Part shown: one piece after another, positions 1 through 4,970 of the stretch | Layout of the letters: each line of letters opens with the position of its first letter | How positions within the stretch are numbered: the first letter of the stretch is position 1 | NCBI GenBank assembly: GCA_030038955.1 | Contig: JASHQV010000098.1 | Location: forward strand, 1 to 5,873 | Reading direction: 5' to 3' | DNA from: Solirubrobacteraceae bacterium | Lineage (GTDB): Bacteria > Actinomycetota > Thermoleophilia > Solirubrobacterales > Solirubrobacteraceae | Length of the DNA stretch: 5,873 bases | The notes under the pieces: generated by a model | What the model saw: only the letters and a program-made list of their open reading frames with translations | Told to the model about the DNA's origin: nothing | Database searches by the model: none | Position numbers and translations under genes: made by a program

Positions 1-174
1 TACTGGGTTCGCCAGCCGCTGGCGCCGGCGCTGGCGGCGGTGCTCGCCTACCGGGTGTTCAACTTCCTGCTGGTCGCTGCGCCGGCGGTCATCGCCCACC
101 GCCAGCTCCAGTCGATGCTGGCGCCACTGGCCGAGCGCCGCCGGCAACGACGCGGCCCGGCTGTCGGCGGCTGA
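1..174 (+). CDS. C-terminal end of a membrane protein, possibly UPF0104/YbhN-like (lysylphosphatidylglycerol synthase TM domain)
   Basis: The frame is open from the first base and ends at TGA 172-174, giving the last 57 residues of a protein that starts outside the window. A hydrophobic stretch (about residues 8-33, containing AVLAYRVFNFLLVAAP) is followed by a basic, arginine-rich tail (ERRRQRR) that would lie in the cytoplasm. An 'AYR-hydrophobic-F' segment followed by a final helix and a charged tail is how many UPF0104/AglD-type flippase or lysyl-PG-synthase TM-domain proteins end, so I name that family tentatively. Another polytopic membrane protein would look similar over so short a piece. 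That it is the end of a membrane protein is fairly sure; the family is a guess. A GC-rich hairpin lies just after the stop. Confidence 0.5.
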   Translation, partial: YWVRQPLAPALAAVLAYRVFNFLLVAAPAVIAHRQLQSMLAPLAERRRQRRGPAVGG

Positions 175-184
175 CAGCTCAAGA

Positions 185-218
185 GAGCGTCCACGCCCCG
201 ACGAACGGGGGAGCGCTC
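185..218 (+). terminator. GC-rich hairpin after the upstream gene, possible terminator
   Basis: GAGCG (185-189) pairs with CGCTC (214-218), and inside it CCCCG (196-200) pairs with CGGGG (206-210) around an ACGAA loop, with an unpaired asymmetric interior between the two stems. It starts 10 bases after the stop of the preceding gene. There is no T-run after it, so it is not a classical intrinsic terminator; T-less hairpins are common after genes in high-GC actinomycetes. Confidence 0.35.
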
Positions 219-260
219 GATTGGCCACTGGCACCGCTGGGTAGTACGCAGCCTGTTAGA

Positions 261-286
261 GAAGCTCAACTCGGAAGCTCGACTCG
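261..286 (+). repeat. Two tandem 13-base repeats
   Basis: GAAGCTCAACTCG (261-273) is followed directly by GAAGCTCGACTCG (274-286), a single mismatch apart. They lie in the leader of the small membrane-protein gene that starts at 324. The second copy forms the left arm of the hairpins described at 274-302. Confidence 0.6.
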
Positions 287-302
287 CGGAGTCGTGCTCC
301 GC
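274..302 (+). promoter_or_regulatory. Overlapping alternative hairpins just upstream of a ribosome binding site
   Basis: Two stems compete for the same bases. CGACTC (280-285) pairs with GAGTCG (289-294) around GCG and can extend outward with two mismatches to 274-300. Alternatively GCGGAG (286-291) pairs with CTCCGC (297-302) around TCGTG. The structures end about five bases before the GAAGGAGGG ribosome binding site (307-315). They could influence translation or act as a terminator or processing site; I see only the pairing, not a known riboregulator family. Confidence 0.3.
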
Positions 303-323
303 GACCGAAGGAGGGATAGCCAG

Positions 324-479
324 ATGATCACGCTTGGCGTGATATTGCTGATCATTGGATTCGTCGCGAAGATCGCGATCCTGTGGACGATCGGGGTGAT
401 TCTGCTGGTGGTGGGAGTGATCCTGGCGTTGCTCGGCATGATGGGCAGGGCTGTGGGTGGGCGGCCGCACTACTACTGA
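324..479 (+). CDS. DUF6131-type small two-helix membrane protein
   Basis: This is a 51-residue protein with two hydrophobic segments, roughly residues 2-20 (ITLGVILLIIGFVAKIAIL) and 22-39 (TIGVILLVVGVILALLGM), joined by a tight turn. It ends in a glycine/arginine-rich tail GRAVGGRPHYY. The tail and the 'LGVILLIIGF ... LWTIGVILLVVGVIL' pattern match my memory of the actinobacterial DUF6131 family, whose members are about 50 residues and have no assigned function. ATG 324 is chosen because a strong ribosome binding site, GAAGGAGGG, ends eight bases upstream; opening the frame further upstream adds unrelated residues and has no such signal. The protein should sit in the cytoplasmic membrane. The gene converges on the acyltransferase gene with only 18 bases between the two stop codons. 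Confidence 0.8.
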   Translation: MITLGVILLIIGFVAKIAILWTIGVILLVVGVILALLGMMGRAVGGRPHYY

Positions 480-497
480 TTGTCCCCAGCCGACGCT

Positions 498-1934
498 TCA
501 GCTCGAGTCCAGGTCTGCCAGCGCCGCCTCCAGCCCGTCGGCGAAGACGCCGAGGTCGTGGAGCAGCTCCAGGTCGCCCAGCAGCCCGAAGCTGACCGTC
601 CCGTCGTAGGAGAAGGCCGCGACCGACAGGCCGTGGCCGGGGGGCAGGAACGCGACCGGCGTGATCGTCTGCATCCGCCTGCCGCGCAGGTATAGCGGCT
701 GCTGGGGACCCGGAACGTTGGTGACGATCAGGTTGAACAGACGCGTAGAGAAGTTCAGGCGCGACGCCTGCGCGAGGATCGTCGGCGGCGCGAAGTCGCT
801 GAGATCGATGATCGTCCGCGCCGCCGCCAGGTGACGCGAGCGCTTCAGCTCGGCCATCGCGTCGCGGATCAGCGTCAGCCGCTCGCCCGGATCGGCGACG
901 CCGACCGGCAGCGTCGCTCGCACCACCGCGAGCCGGTTACCGAGCAGGCCCCGGTCGGCATCGCTGCGCAGGCTGACGGGCACGAGCGCGCGCACCGCGA
1001 GGCCGTCGAGGTCGACGCTGCGCTCGCTCAGCCAGCTTCGCAATGCCCCGGTGACGATCGCCAGCACGACGTCGTTGACGGTCGCGTCTACCCGCTCCTT
1101 CACGTGTCGCACCCGCTCGAGGCTGAAATGCCGCATCTCGAAGCGGCGGTGCGGCCCGATTGATCCGTTCAGTGGCAGCCTCGGAGCGGGATCGAGCAGC
1201 TGCGAGCCGACCGACTGCGCCGTGCGCGCGAGCGTCGACAGCCGATACCCCGGTCGGCGCGGGTACATCAGCAGCCCGGCCGCCTCGCTGGCCAGCGCGA
1301 TCGGTGCGCGCAGACCGTCGATCGCCGCGCGTAGCGTCAGCTCGGCTCGCGATGGCGCTGGGTGCCGGAGCCAGCGCCCCCCTGCATCCGGCGGTCGGGG
1401 CTCCGGCTCGGGATCGGTGTCGAGGATCACGCTGGCGAGATCGAGTCCGGAGATGCCGTCGACGAGCGCGTGGTGGACCTTCGTGATCAGCACGAACCGC
1501 CCTCCCTCGAACCCCTCGACCAGGTACATCTCCCACAGCGGGCGGGCTCGATCTAGTCGCTGCGAGAAGACTCGCGCGACCATTGCCTGCAATTGGCGCG
1601 GCCCACCAGGCCGCGCCAACGAGCTGCGCCGCAAGTGGTAGTCGAGGTTGAAGTCGGGATCGTCGACCCACCATGGGCGCGCGAGCGGCAGCGGCGCCGA
1701 GGCGAGCCGCTGGCGGAAGCGAGGCACGAGCTCGAGCCGTCGCTCGATGTGGGCCAGCAGCTCGGCCTGCGCCGGCGCGGGACCTTCGAACACGGCAACG
1801 CCGCCGATGTGCATGTGCGCGTTGTCCTGCTCCTGCAGCAGGAAGGAGGCATCGGTGGCGCTCAGCTGTTGGAGCGCCAGGCGCGCAGGCGGTAGCGATC
1901 GCCGCGGGCGTGTGTCCGGCGCCTGAGCTGACAT
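498..1934 (-). CDS. Wax ester synthase/diacylglycerol acyltransferase (WS/DGAT family)
   Basis: The 478-residue product has the usual length of the family, which transfers fatty acyl groups from acyl-CoA to long-chain alcohols or diacylglycerol, making storage wax esters or triacylglycerol at the membrane/lipid-body surface. Seen in the sequence: the N-terminal LSATDASF...AHMHIGG block (24-45), PLWEMYLVEG (132-141), the catalytic HHALVDG (H154, H155, D159, G160), NDVVLAIVTGALRSWL (287-302), LGNRL (331-335), NLIVTNVPGP (401-410) and the C-terminal GLSVAAFSYDGTVSFGLLGDLELLHDL block. No frameshift or missing key residue is visible. The start is ATG 1934, 23 residues before the first conserved block. 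An in-frame GTG at 1997 would add 21 non-conserved residues. Neither start has a clear ribosome binding site, and ATG 1934 sits beside the TATACC palindrome, so a leaderless message is possible. Whether it prefers alcohols or diacylglycerol cannot be told from sequence. Confidence 0.9.
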   Translation of the reverse strand: MSAQAPDTRPRRSLPPARLALQQLSATDASFLLQEQDNAHMHIGGVAVFEGPAPAQAELLAHIERRLELVPRFRQRLASAPLPLARPWWVDDPDFNLDYHLRRSSLARPGGPRQLQAMVARVFSQRLDRARPLWEMYLVEGFEGGRFVLITKVHHALVDGISGLDLASVILDTDPEPEPRPPDAGGRWLRHPAPSRAELTLRAAIDGLRAPIALASEAAGLLMYPRRPGYRLSTLARTAQSVGSQLLDPAPRLPLNGSIGPHRRFEMRHFSLERVRHVKERVDATVNDVVLAIVTGALRSWLSERSVDLDGLAVRALVPVSLRSDADRGLLGNRLAVVRATLPVGVADPGERLTLIRDAMAELKRSRHLAAARTIIDLSDFAPPTILAQASRLNFSTRLFNLIVTNVPGPQQPLYLRGRRMQTITPVAFLPPGHGLSVAAFSYDGTVSFGLLGDLELLHDLGVFADGLEAALADLDSS

Positions 1935-1939
1935 CCCGA

Positions 1940-1951
1940 CAGGTATACCTG
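1940..1951. promoter_or_regulatory. Perfect 12-base palindrome CAGGTATACCTG next to the acyltransferase start
   Basis: CAGGTATACCTG equals its own reverse complement. It lies five bases upstream of the acyltransferase ATG (minus strand), between that gene and the divergent GNAT-like stub. Read on the minus strand, TATACC ends seven bases before the A of the ATG, where the -10 element of a leaderless promoter would lie, although the last base is C rather than T and I see no good -35. It could be an operator for a dimeric repressor, a promoter element, or both. Confidence 0.35.
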
Positions 1952-2001
1952 GCGGGCGTCGTCGGTTGGCGTTCGGGGTCCGGAGGACGACAATCACCGC
2001 G

Positions 2002-2130
2002 ATGATTCGCGCGGCTCGGGCAGACGATCTGACGGCGTTGCGCGAGCTTGATCGAGACCGCCGCTCAGGTCGTCATCCGTCGGCGGCTGCACTCGGGCTC
2101 GCACGCACGGACCCTGGTGCCTGCCGCTAA
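2002..2130 (+). pseudogene. Truncated GNAT-acetyltransferase-like N-terminus
   Basis: ATG 2002 opens a 42-residue frame starting MIRAARADDLTALRELDR. This fits the first beta strand and helix of GNAT acyltransferases, which typically begin 'MIRxAxxxDLxAL.eL'. After about residue 18 the sequence (DRRSGRHPSAAALGLART...) no longer looks like a GNAT fold, and no acetyl-CoA-binding Q/RxxGxG/A motif is present anywhere before the next gene. The frame stops at TAA 2128-2130, which is exactly the left target-site copy of the adjacent inverted-repeat element. A GGAGG (1982-1986) lies 15 bases before the ATG, a long spacing. I read it as the stub of a gene broken by insertion and deletion. It could also be chance, because only about 18 residues resemble the family. 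Confidence 0.35.
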
Positions 2131-2151
2131 GAGCATCTTTCAGAATCAGTA
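2131..2151 (+). repeat. Left terminal inverted repeat of the MITE-like element
   Basis: The first ten bases, GAGCATCTTT, are repeated in inverse orientation at 2284-2293; 17 of 21 positions match overall. Confidence 0.55.
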
Positions 2152-2203
2152 CGCGCGTCTGGCGGCGGCGGATCTGCGCGGATTCGGCCCAGCCGCTCGC
2201 CTT

Positions 2204-2220
2204 GCGTAGCGCTGCTACGC
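2204..2220 (+). other. Internal hairpin of the MITE-like element
   Basis: GCGTAGC (2204-2210) and GCTACGC (2214-2220) form a perfect 7-base stem around GCT. It lies close to the centre of the 163-base element. Internal dyads are common in MITEs and in transcribed repeat elements; no function is visible. Confidence 0.45.
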
Positions 2221-2272
2221 GGCGGCTCGTGTCCGCGCCGCCCCGCTTGATCCGGCGCTCGCCAGCCACACC

Positions 2273-2293
2273 TCCTCAGTCTCAAAGATGCTC
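2273..2293 (-). repeat. Right terminal inverted repeat of the MITE-like element
   Basis: On the minus strand it begins GAGCATCTTT, identical to the left end for ten bases, then continues with scattered mismatches. TAA follows on the plus strand at 2294-2296. Confidence 0.55.
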
Positions 2294-2367
2294 TAAGTAG
2301 TTGGCCGCCGGACGGATGCGGCGGGCCACCGATGTGATCGCGCGGACCGGCTGGCAGCGTTGCATCC

Positions 2368-3522
2368 ATGCCGGGCCGCAGCTTCAAGATCGCCCGGATT
2401 GCCGGGATCCCAGTCGGGGTCAACCCCTGGTGGCTGGTAATCGTGGTCCTGTTCACGTGGATCCTCGGCGACAGCTACTACCCCGCCGAGGTGCACGGCA
2501 TCTCCGCGACGGCTTCGTACGGCCTCGGCCTGCTCAGCATCCTGCTGCTGTTCGCGAGCGTGCTTGCCCACGAGTTCGGCCATGCGATCGTCGCGCGCCG
2601 GCACGGGATCGAGGTCGAGGAGATCGATCTATGGCTGTTGGGCGGGGTCTCACGACTCAAGGGCCACCCGCAGCGGGCCGGGGACGAGCTGCGCTATGCA
2701 GCCGCGGGTCCGCTCGTGACAGCCGTGATCGCGGCGGTTTTCGGTGCGATCGCCGAGGTGCTACCAGGATCCGCGCCGGCGGCGCTGCGAGCAGTCGTCG
2801 ACTATCAGGTCTACGTCAACGTCGTGCTGCTGTGCTTCAACCTGGTCCCGGCGTTCCCGCTCGACGGCGGCCGGATCGCGCGGGCGCTCCTGTGGCAGCG
2901 CCGCCGCGATCTCGCCGCGGCGATCAGAACCGCGGCTGGGATCGGACGTGCCTTCGGATGGCTGATGGTCGTCCTCGGCGCCCTGTCATTCCTCGAAGGG
3001 GACGTGGACGGGTTGCTGCTGGCGATGATCGGCGGCTTCGTGATCATGGCCGGCCGCGCCGAGGAGGCCCAGGAGCAGGTGCTCGAGGCGTTGGCAGGGA
3101 TTCGCGTGCGCGAGCTGATGTCGGCCCCGGCGATCACGATCAGCGCGGACGCCACGCTCGCCGATGCGCAGCGCGCATTTGCGTACCAGCGCGGATCCGT
3201 GCTCCCCGTCGTAGACGTCGACGGCCGCGTCTTGGGGCTGCTTGCGCTCGACCAGCTCGAGCGGATGCCTCGCGCCGGCGGACGGCTCGCGAGTGTCGGT
3301 GAGATCGCCGACCGGGACCCCGGGATTTTGGTCGACGGCCGCGACGACATCGCCGAGCTGTTCGACCGCCCGGCGTTTGCCCGCACCGGCCACGCGGTCG
3401 TGGTCAGCACGGATCGGCAGCCGCTCGGGATCGTCTCCAGGACCGACATCGAGCGGGCGCTGCGTCTCAGTCGCCTGCGCGCGGACCACCACGGAACCGA
3501 CACACTTGCCCCCGATCACTGA
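2368..3522 (+). CDS. Site-2-protease-type membrane zinc metalloprotease (peptidase M50) with CBS pair
   Basis: This 384-residue protein is an intramembrane metalloprotease of the S2P/SpoIVFB-like class, which cuts membrane-spanning substrates such as anti-sigma factors or other regulators. Hydrophobic segments occur at about 21-33, 52-66 (running into the motif), 113-130, 146-160 and 196-226. The zinc motif HEFGH is at 68-72, and the second conserved motif, NLVPAFPLDGGR, is at 158-169 with D166 as the likely third zinc ligand. LGGVSRL (91-97) is also typical of the family. From about residue 246 there are two CBS domains (about 246-300 with VRELMS...VLPVVDVDGRVLGLL, and about 305-366 with HAVVV...PLGIVSRTDIERAL), which probably sense a nucleotide. 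There is no PDZ domain. ATG 2368 is the only plausible start; the ribosome binding site is weak. No anti-sigma factor or other obvious substrate gene is beside it. It is convergent with the XRE regulator, 91 bases away. Confidence 0.92.
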   Translation: MPGRSFKIARIAGIPVGVNPWWLVIVVLFTWILGDSYYPAEVHGISATASYGLGLLSILLLFASVLAHEFGHAIVARRHGIEVEEIDLWLLGGVSRLKGHPQRAGDELRYAAAGPLVTAVIAAVFGAIAEVLPGSAPAALRAVVDYQVYVNVVLLCFNLVPAFPLDGGRIARALLWQRRRDLAAAIRTAAGIGRAFGWLMVVLGALSFLEGDVDGLLLAMIGGFVIMAGRAEEAQEQVLEALAGIRVRELMSAPAITISADATLADAQRAFAYQRGSVLPVVDVDGRVLGLLALDQLERMPRAGGRLASVGEIADRDPGILVDGRDDIAELFDRPAFARTGHAVVVSTDRQPLGIVSRTDIERALRLSRLRADHHGTDTLAPDH

Positions 3523-3608
3523 TCGTCTGCGGGACGACGGCAGCGGGTCGCAGCGCACTACTTGTGAGAGCGGCTGTGGTCCGCAAGGCGCGACGGACGC
3601 ATCTAGTC

Positions 3609-3622
3609 GCTCGTTAGCGAGC
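3609..3622 (-). terminator. Short hairpin at the end of the XRE regulator gene
   Basis: GCTCG (3609-3613) pairs with CGAGC (3618-3622) around TTAG, and the loop contains the regulator's stop codon. The 91-base gap to the protease gene (3523-3613) has only one other weak stem, GTCCG/CGGAC (3579-3598). Neither has a T-run, so a terminator role for this convergent junction is uncertain. Confidence 0.2.
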
Positions 3623-4525
3623 TGAGGACGTGATCGGTTGGGCGTCTGGCCGGTTGTCGAGGTCGTGGCTGGCGGCCCAGCTGGCCAGCAGTCGGAGCCC
3701 GTCGTGAGAGGGCGTGCCGAGTGGAGCGGTGTAGGCGGTGAGGGTCAGCCCTTCGTCGGCTTCGATTGCCATTGCCTCGAACATCAGGTCAAGGTTGCCC
3801 ACGGCGGGATGGTGGAAGCGCTTGATTCCGGTGCGGTGCAGTCGGACGTTGTGGGCCGCCCATAGCGTGCGGAACTCCTCGCTGCGGGTGGATAGCTCGC
3901 CGATCAGGTCGGTGAGGGCTTTGTTGTAGGGGTCGCGACCGGCTTCGGTGCGTAGGAGCGCGACGGTGGTGTGGGCGGAGTCGTGGAAGTCGGGGTAGAA
4001 GGCGCGGGCGGCGGGGTCGAAGAACCGGAATCGGGCGAGGTTGACCGGCCGGGCCGGATTGTCGAAGGCGGGTGCGTAGAGGGCGCGGCCGAGCGGCGTC
4101 GTGGCGAGGATGTCGAGGCGTCCGTTGCGGACGAAGGCGGGGACGTCGGTCATCCCGTCGAGGATGAGTTGGACGCCCGGCCGGATTTGCTGAGGGCCGC
4201 GGCGGCGGGCGGCGCCGGTCGGTCTCGTGTTGGCGGCACGGGCGAGGTCGGCCAGGTGCAGTCGCTCGGCCTGATCGAGCTGCAACGCGCCAGCGATCGC
4301 GTCGAGGACGCTCTCGGAGACGCCCGACAGGTTGCCCTTCTCCAGGCGGGTGTAGTAGTCGGCGCTGACTCCGGCGAGCATCGCGACCTCCTCGCGGCGC
4401 AGCCCGGGCACGCGTCGGTTGCCACCGTAGAACGTCAGGCCCGCCTGCTCGGGCGTGATCTTGGCGCGCCGGGTACGCAGGAAGTCCCTGACCTCGCTGC
4501 GGCTGCTGATCGGATCGGTGCTCAC
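3614..4525 (-). CDS. XRE-family helix-turn-helix regulator with MmyB-like ligand-binding domain
   Basis: The 303-residue product has an N-terminal helix-turn-helix (about 8-95; GLRREEVAMLAGVSADYYTRLEKG, residues 41-64, is the recognition region). It is followed by an MmyB-type C-terminal domain (about 115-285: VQLILDGM...PAFVRNGRLDILATTPLGRALY...NLARFRFFDPAARAFYPDF...ALLRTEAGRDPYN...WAAHNVRLHRTGIKRFHHPAVGNLDL). In this family the C-terminal domain is PAS-like and is thought to bind a small hydrophobic ligand. GTG 4525 is chosen because homologs begin a few residues before the 'RSEVRDFLRTRRAKI' segment. In-frame starts at 4636 (GTG) and 4621 (ATG) would add 32-37 residues of low-complexity character and have no ribosome binding site. 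The gene is divergent from the CMD-cupin-alcohol dehydrogenase series, a common layout for a regulator and its target operon. Repressor or activator status is unknown. Confidence 0.85.
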   Translation of the reverse strand: MSTDPISSRSEVRDFLRTRRAKITPEQAGLTFYGGNRRVPGLRREEVAMLAGVSADYYTRLEKGNLSGVSESVLDAIAGALQLDQAERLHLADLARAANTRPTGAARRRGPQQIRPGVQLILDGMTDVPAFVRNGRLDILATTPLGRALYAPAFDNPARPVNLARFRFFDPAARAFYPDFHDSAHTTVALLRTEAGRDPYNKALTDLIGELSTRSEEFRTLWAAHNVRLHRTGIKRFHHPAVGNLDLMFEAMAIEADEGLTLTAYTAPLGTPSHDGLRLLASWAASHDLDNRPDAQPITSSAR

Positions 4526-4533
4526 AAGGTTCC

Positions 4534-4539
4534 AGGTTA
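4534..4539 (-). promoter_or_regulatory. Possible -10 element for a leaderless regulator transcript
   Basis: On the minus strand TAACCT (TANNNT type) ends eight bases before the GTG at 4525, which would place the transcription start at or next to the start codon. No convincing -35 or ribosome binding site is seen. Leaderless messages are frequent in actinomycetes. Confidence 0.25.
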
Positions 4540-4643
4540 GGGACGTCGCGTGGACCGTGGGGGGTCCTGCCAGAGCCCGGAACGACTCGACCCCCTTCTC
4601 CCGCGTGAGGGCCGCTTTCATCGGTGTCGTGAGCACATGCGCC

Positions 4644-4665
4644 GAGACCTATCGAGCTGAGACCT
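4644..4665. promoter_or_regulatory. Pair of GAGACCT direct repeats in the divergent region, candidate operator
   Basis: GAGACCT occurs at 4644-4650 and again at 4659-4665, 15 bases apart start to start, in the stretch between the regulator and the plus-strand genes. A weak dyad, ATTACGG/CCGTTAT with one mismatch, follows at 4668-4684. Position suggests a regulator target; nothing else supports it. Confidence 0.2.
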
Positions 4666-4697
4666 CGATTACGGCGGCCGTTATCCCGGCGGCGCCA

Positions 4698-4937
4698 GCG
4701 GAGACCGGCCGGACGCGGCGGGGGTGGTTCCGGCACGCCAGCCGACAAGGCAATGCACACATCCGGGCGGGTGGGGGCGGTCGCGATGACATCGCGACCG
4801 CCCCCACCACCTCAGTGCGTGCAGCGATCGACGAGGCATACCGATCGAAGTACACCCGCTCCGGAGACGCATACGTGCAGCCAATGATCGCCAACGCGGC
4901 GGCCGAAGCGACGCTGCCGCTGACCTCCACCGAGTAA
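4698..4937 (+). pseudogene. C-terminal fragment of a DUF2255-like protein
   Basis: From about 4698 to TAA 4935-4937 the frame reads ...GWFRHASRQGNAHIRAGG, then AAIDEAYRSKYTRSGDAYVQP and AEATLPLTS. This matches my memory of the second half of DUF2255 proteins (WFR.A...G..RIRAGG..RDV, then AAIDAAYRAKYGRYG..YV..MV, then ATLRLVPR). Members are about 120 residues with no established activity. The N-terminal half (the 'LYVRS' strand and everything before it) is not found in any of the three plus frames upstream, so the gene appears truncated at about 4698. An in-frame GTG at 4629 would give a 102-residue product with a new, family-unlike N-terminus and no ribosome binding site, so a short expressed protein cannot be excluded. 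A 39-base palindrome interrupts the conserved part. It precedes the CMD gene by 29 bases and was probably the first gene of that operon. Confidence 0.5.
4770..4808. repeat. 19-base perfect inverted repeat with a one-base centre
   Basis: The left arm 4770-4788 (GGTGGGGGCGGTCGCGATG) is exactly complementary to 4790-4808 (CATCGCGACCGCCCCCACC), separated by a single A at 4789. In RNA it would form about 17 GC-rich pairs with a short loop. No T-run follows on either strand, so it is not a standard terminator. It lies inside the DUF2255-like fragment, 158 bases before the CMD start. Confidence 0.9.
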
Positions 4938-4970
4938 GGAGAGCCACTGATGAAGGAGGGTCACTGATGA
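4936..4970 (+). repeat. Tandem duplication of a ribosome-binding-site/start-codon unit
   Basis: AAGGAGAGCCACTGATGA (4936-4953) and AAGGAGGGTCACTGATGA (4953-4970) match at 16 of 18 positions with a 17-base period. Each copy carries AAGGAG and, nine bases or so later, an ATG. The first ATG (4950) reads five codons; the second (4967) starts the CMD gene. Confidence 0.85.
4950..4967 (+). CDS. Five-codon leader ORF overlapping the CMD start
   Basis: ATG 4950 reads MKEGH then TGA 4965-4967, whose last base is the A of the CMD start codon (TGATG). It has its own AAGGAG (4936-4941). If translated, ribosomes would terminate exactly at the CMD start, favouring re-initiation, so it may set CMD translation level. 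It may equally be a by-product of the 17-base duplication with no role. Confidence 0.3.
   Translation: MKEGH

Larger units (their letters stand above)
2131..2293. mobile_element. MITE-like 163-base element with terminal inverted repeats, IS5-group style
   Basis: The left end GAGCATCTTTCAGAATCAGTA (2131-2151) and the right end read on the minus strand, GAGCATCTTTGAGACTGAGGA (2293-2273), agree at 17 of 21 positions, with the outermost ten identical. TAA lies directly outside each end (2128-2130 and 2294-2296), consistent with a 3-base target duplication. Three-base TNA-type duplications and ends starting GAG/GAGC are known from some IS5-family subgroups, so I tentatively link it to those. It has no transposase-sized or recognisable transposase frame, and its middle holds a 7-base-stem hairpin (2204-2220). 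A decayed full insertion sequence with an internal deletion is the main alternative to a true MITE. No second copy is in the window. Confidence 0.5.

Noticed and set aside
221..247. TTGGCC ... TAGTAC as a promoter for the DUF6131 gene
   Set aside because: The spacing is 15 bases and neither hexamer fits the consensus well (the last base of the -10 is C), so it is not distinguishable from chance.
937..1674. Long open frame on the minus strand in another frame within the acyltransferase gene
   Set aside because: It is arginine-rich low-complexity sequence, as expected from a shifted frame of a GC-rich gene, and it lies wholly inside a confidently identified coding sequence.
1935..1997. Upstream GTG start for the acyltransferase
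   Set aside because: It adds 21 non-conserved residues, has no ribosome binding site and would make the palindrome coding; ATG 1934 already precedes the first conserved block by 23 residues.
2301..3302. Long plus-strand open frame overlapping the M50 protease gene
   Set aside because: Its translation is arginine/alanine-rich without domain motifs, while the overlapping frame carries the full protease and CBS signatures.
1551..3611. Shared 11-mer ATCTAGTCGCT at 1551-1561 and 3601-3611
   Set aside because: The similarity does not extend beyond the 11 bases and one copy is inside a conserved gene; treated as coincidence.
3789..4760. Long minus-strand open frame overlapping the XRE regulator
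   Set aside because: Proline/arginine-rich shadow translation; the regulator frame has recognisable helix-turn-helix and MmyB domains.
4770..4808. Large palindrome as an intrinsic transcription terminator
   Set aside because: No T-run follows the stem on either strand and it lies within a coding-like segment.
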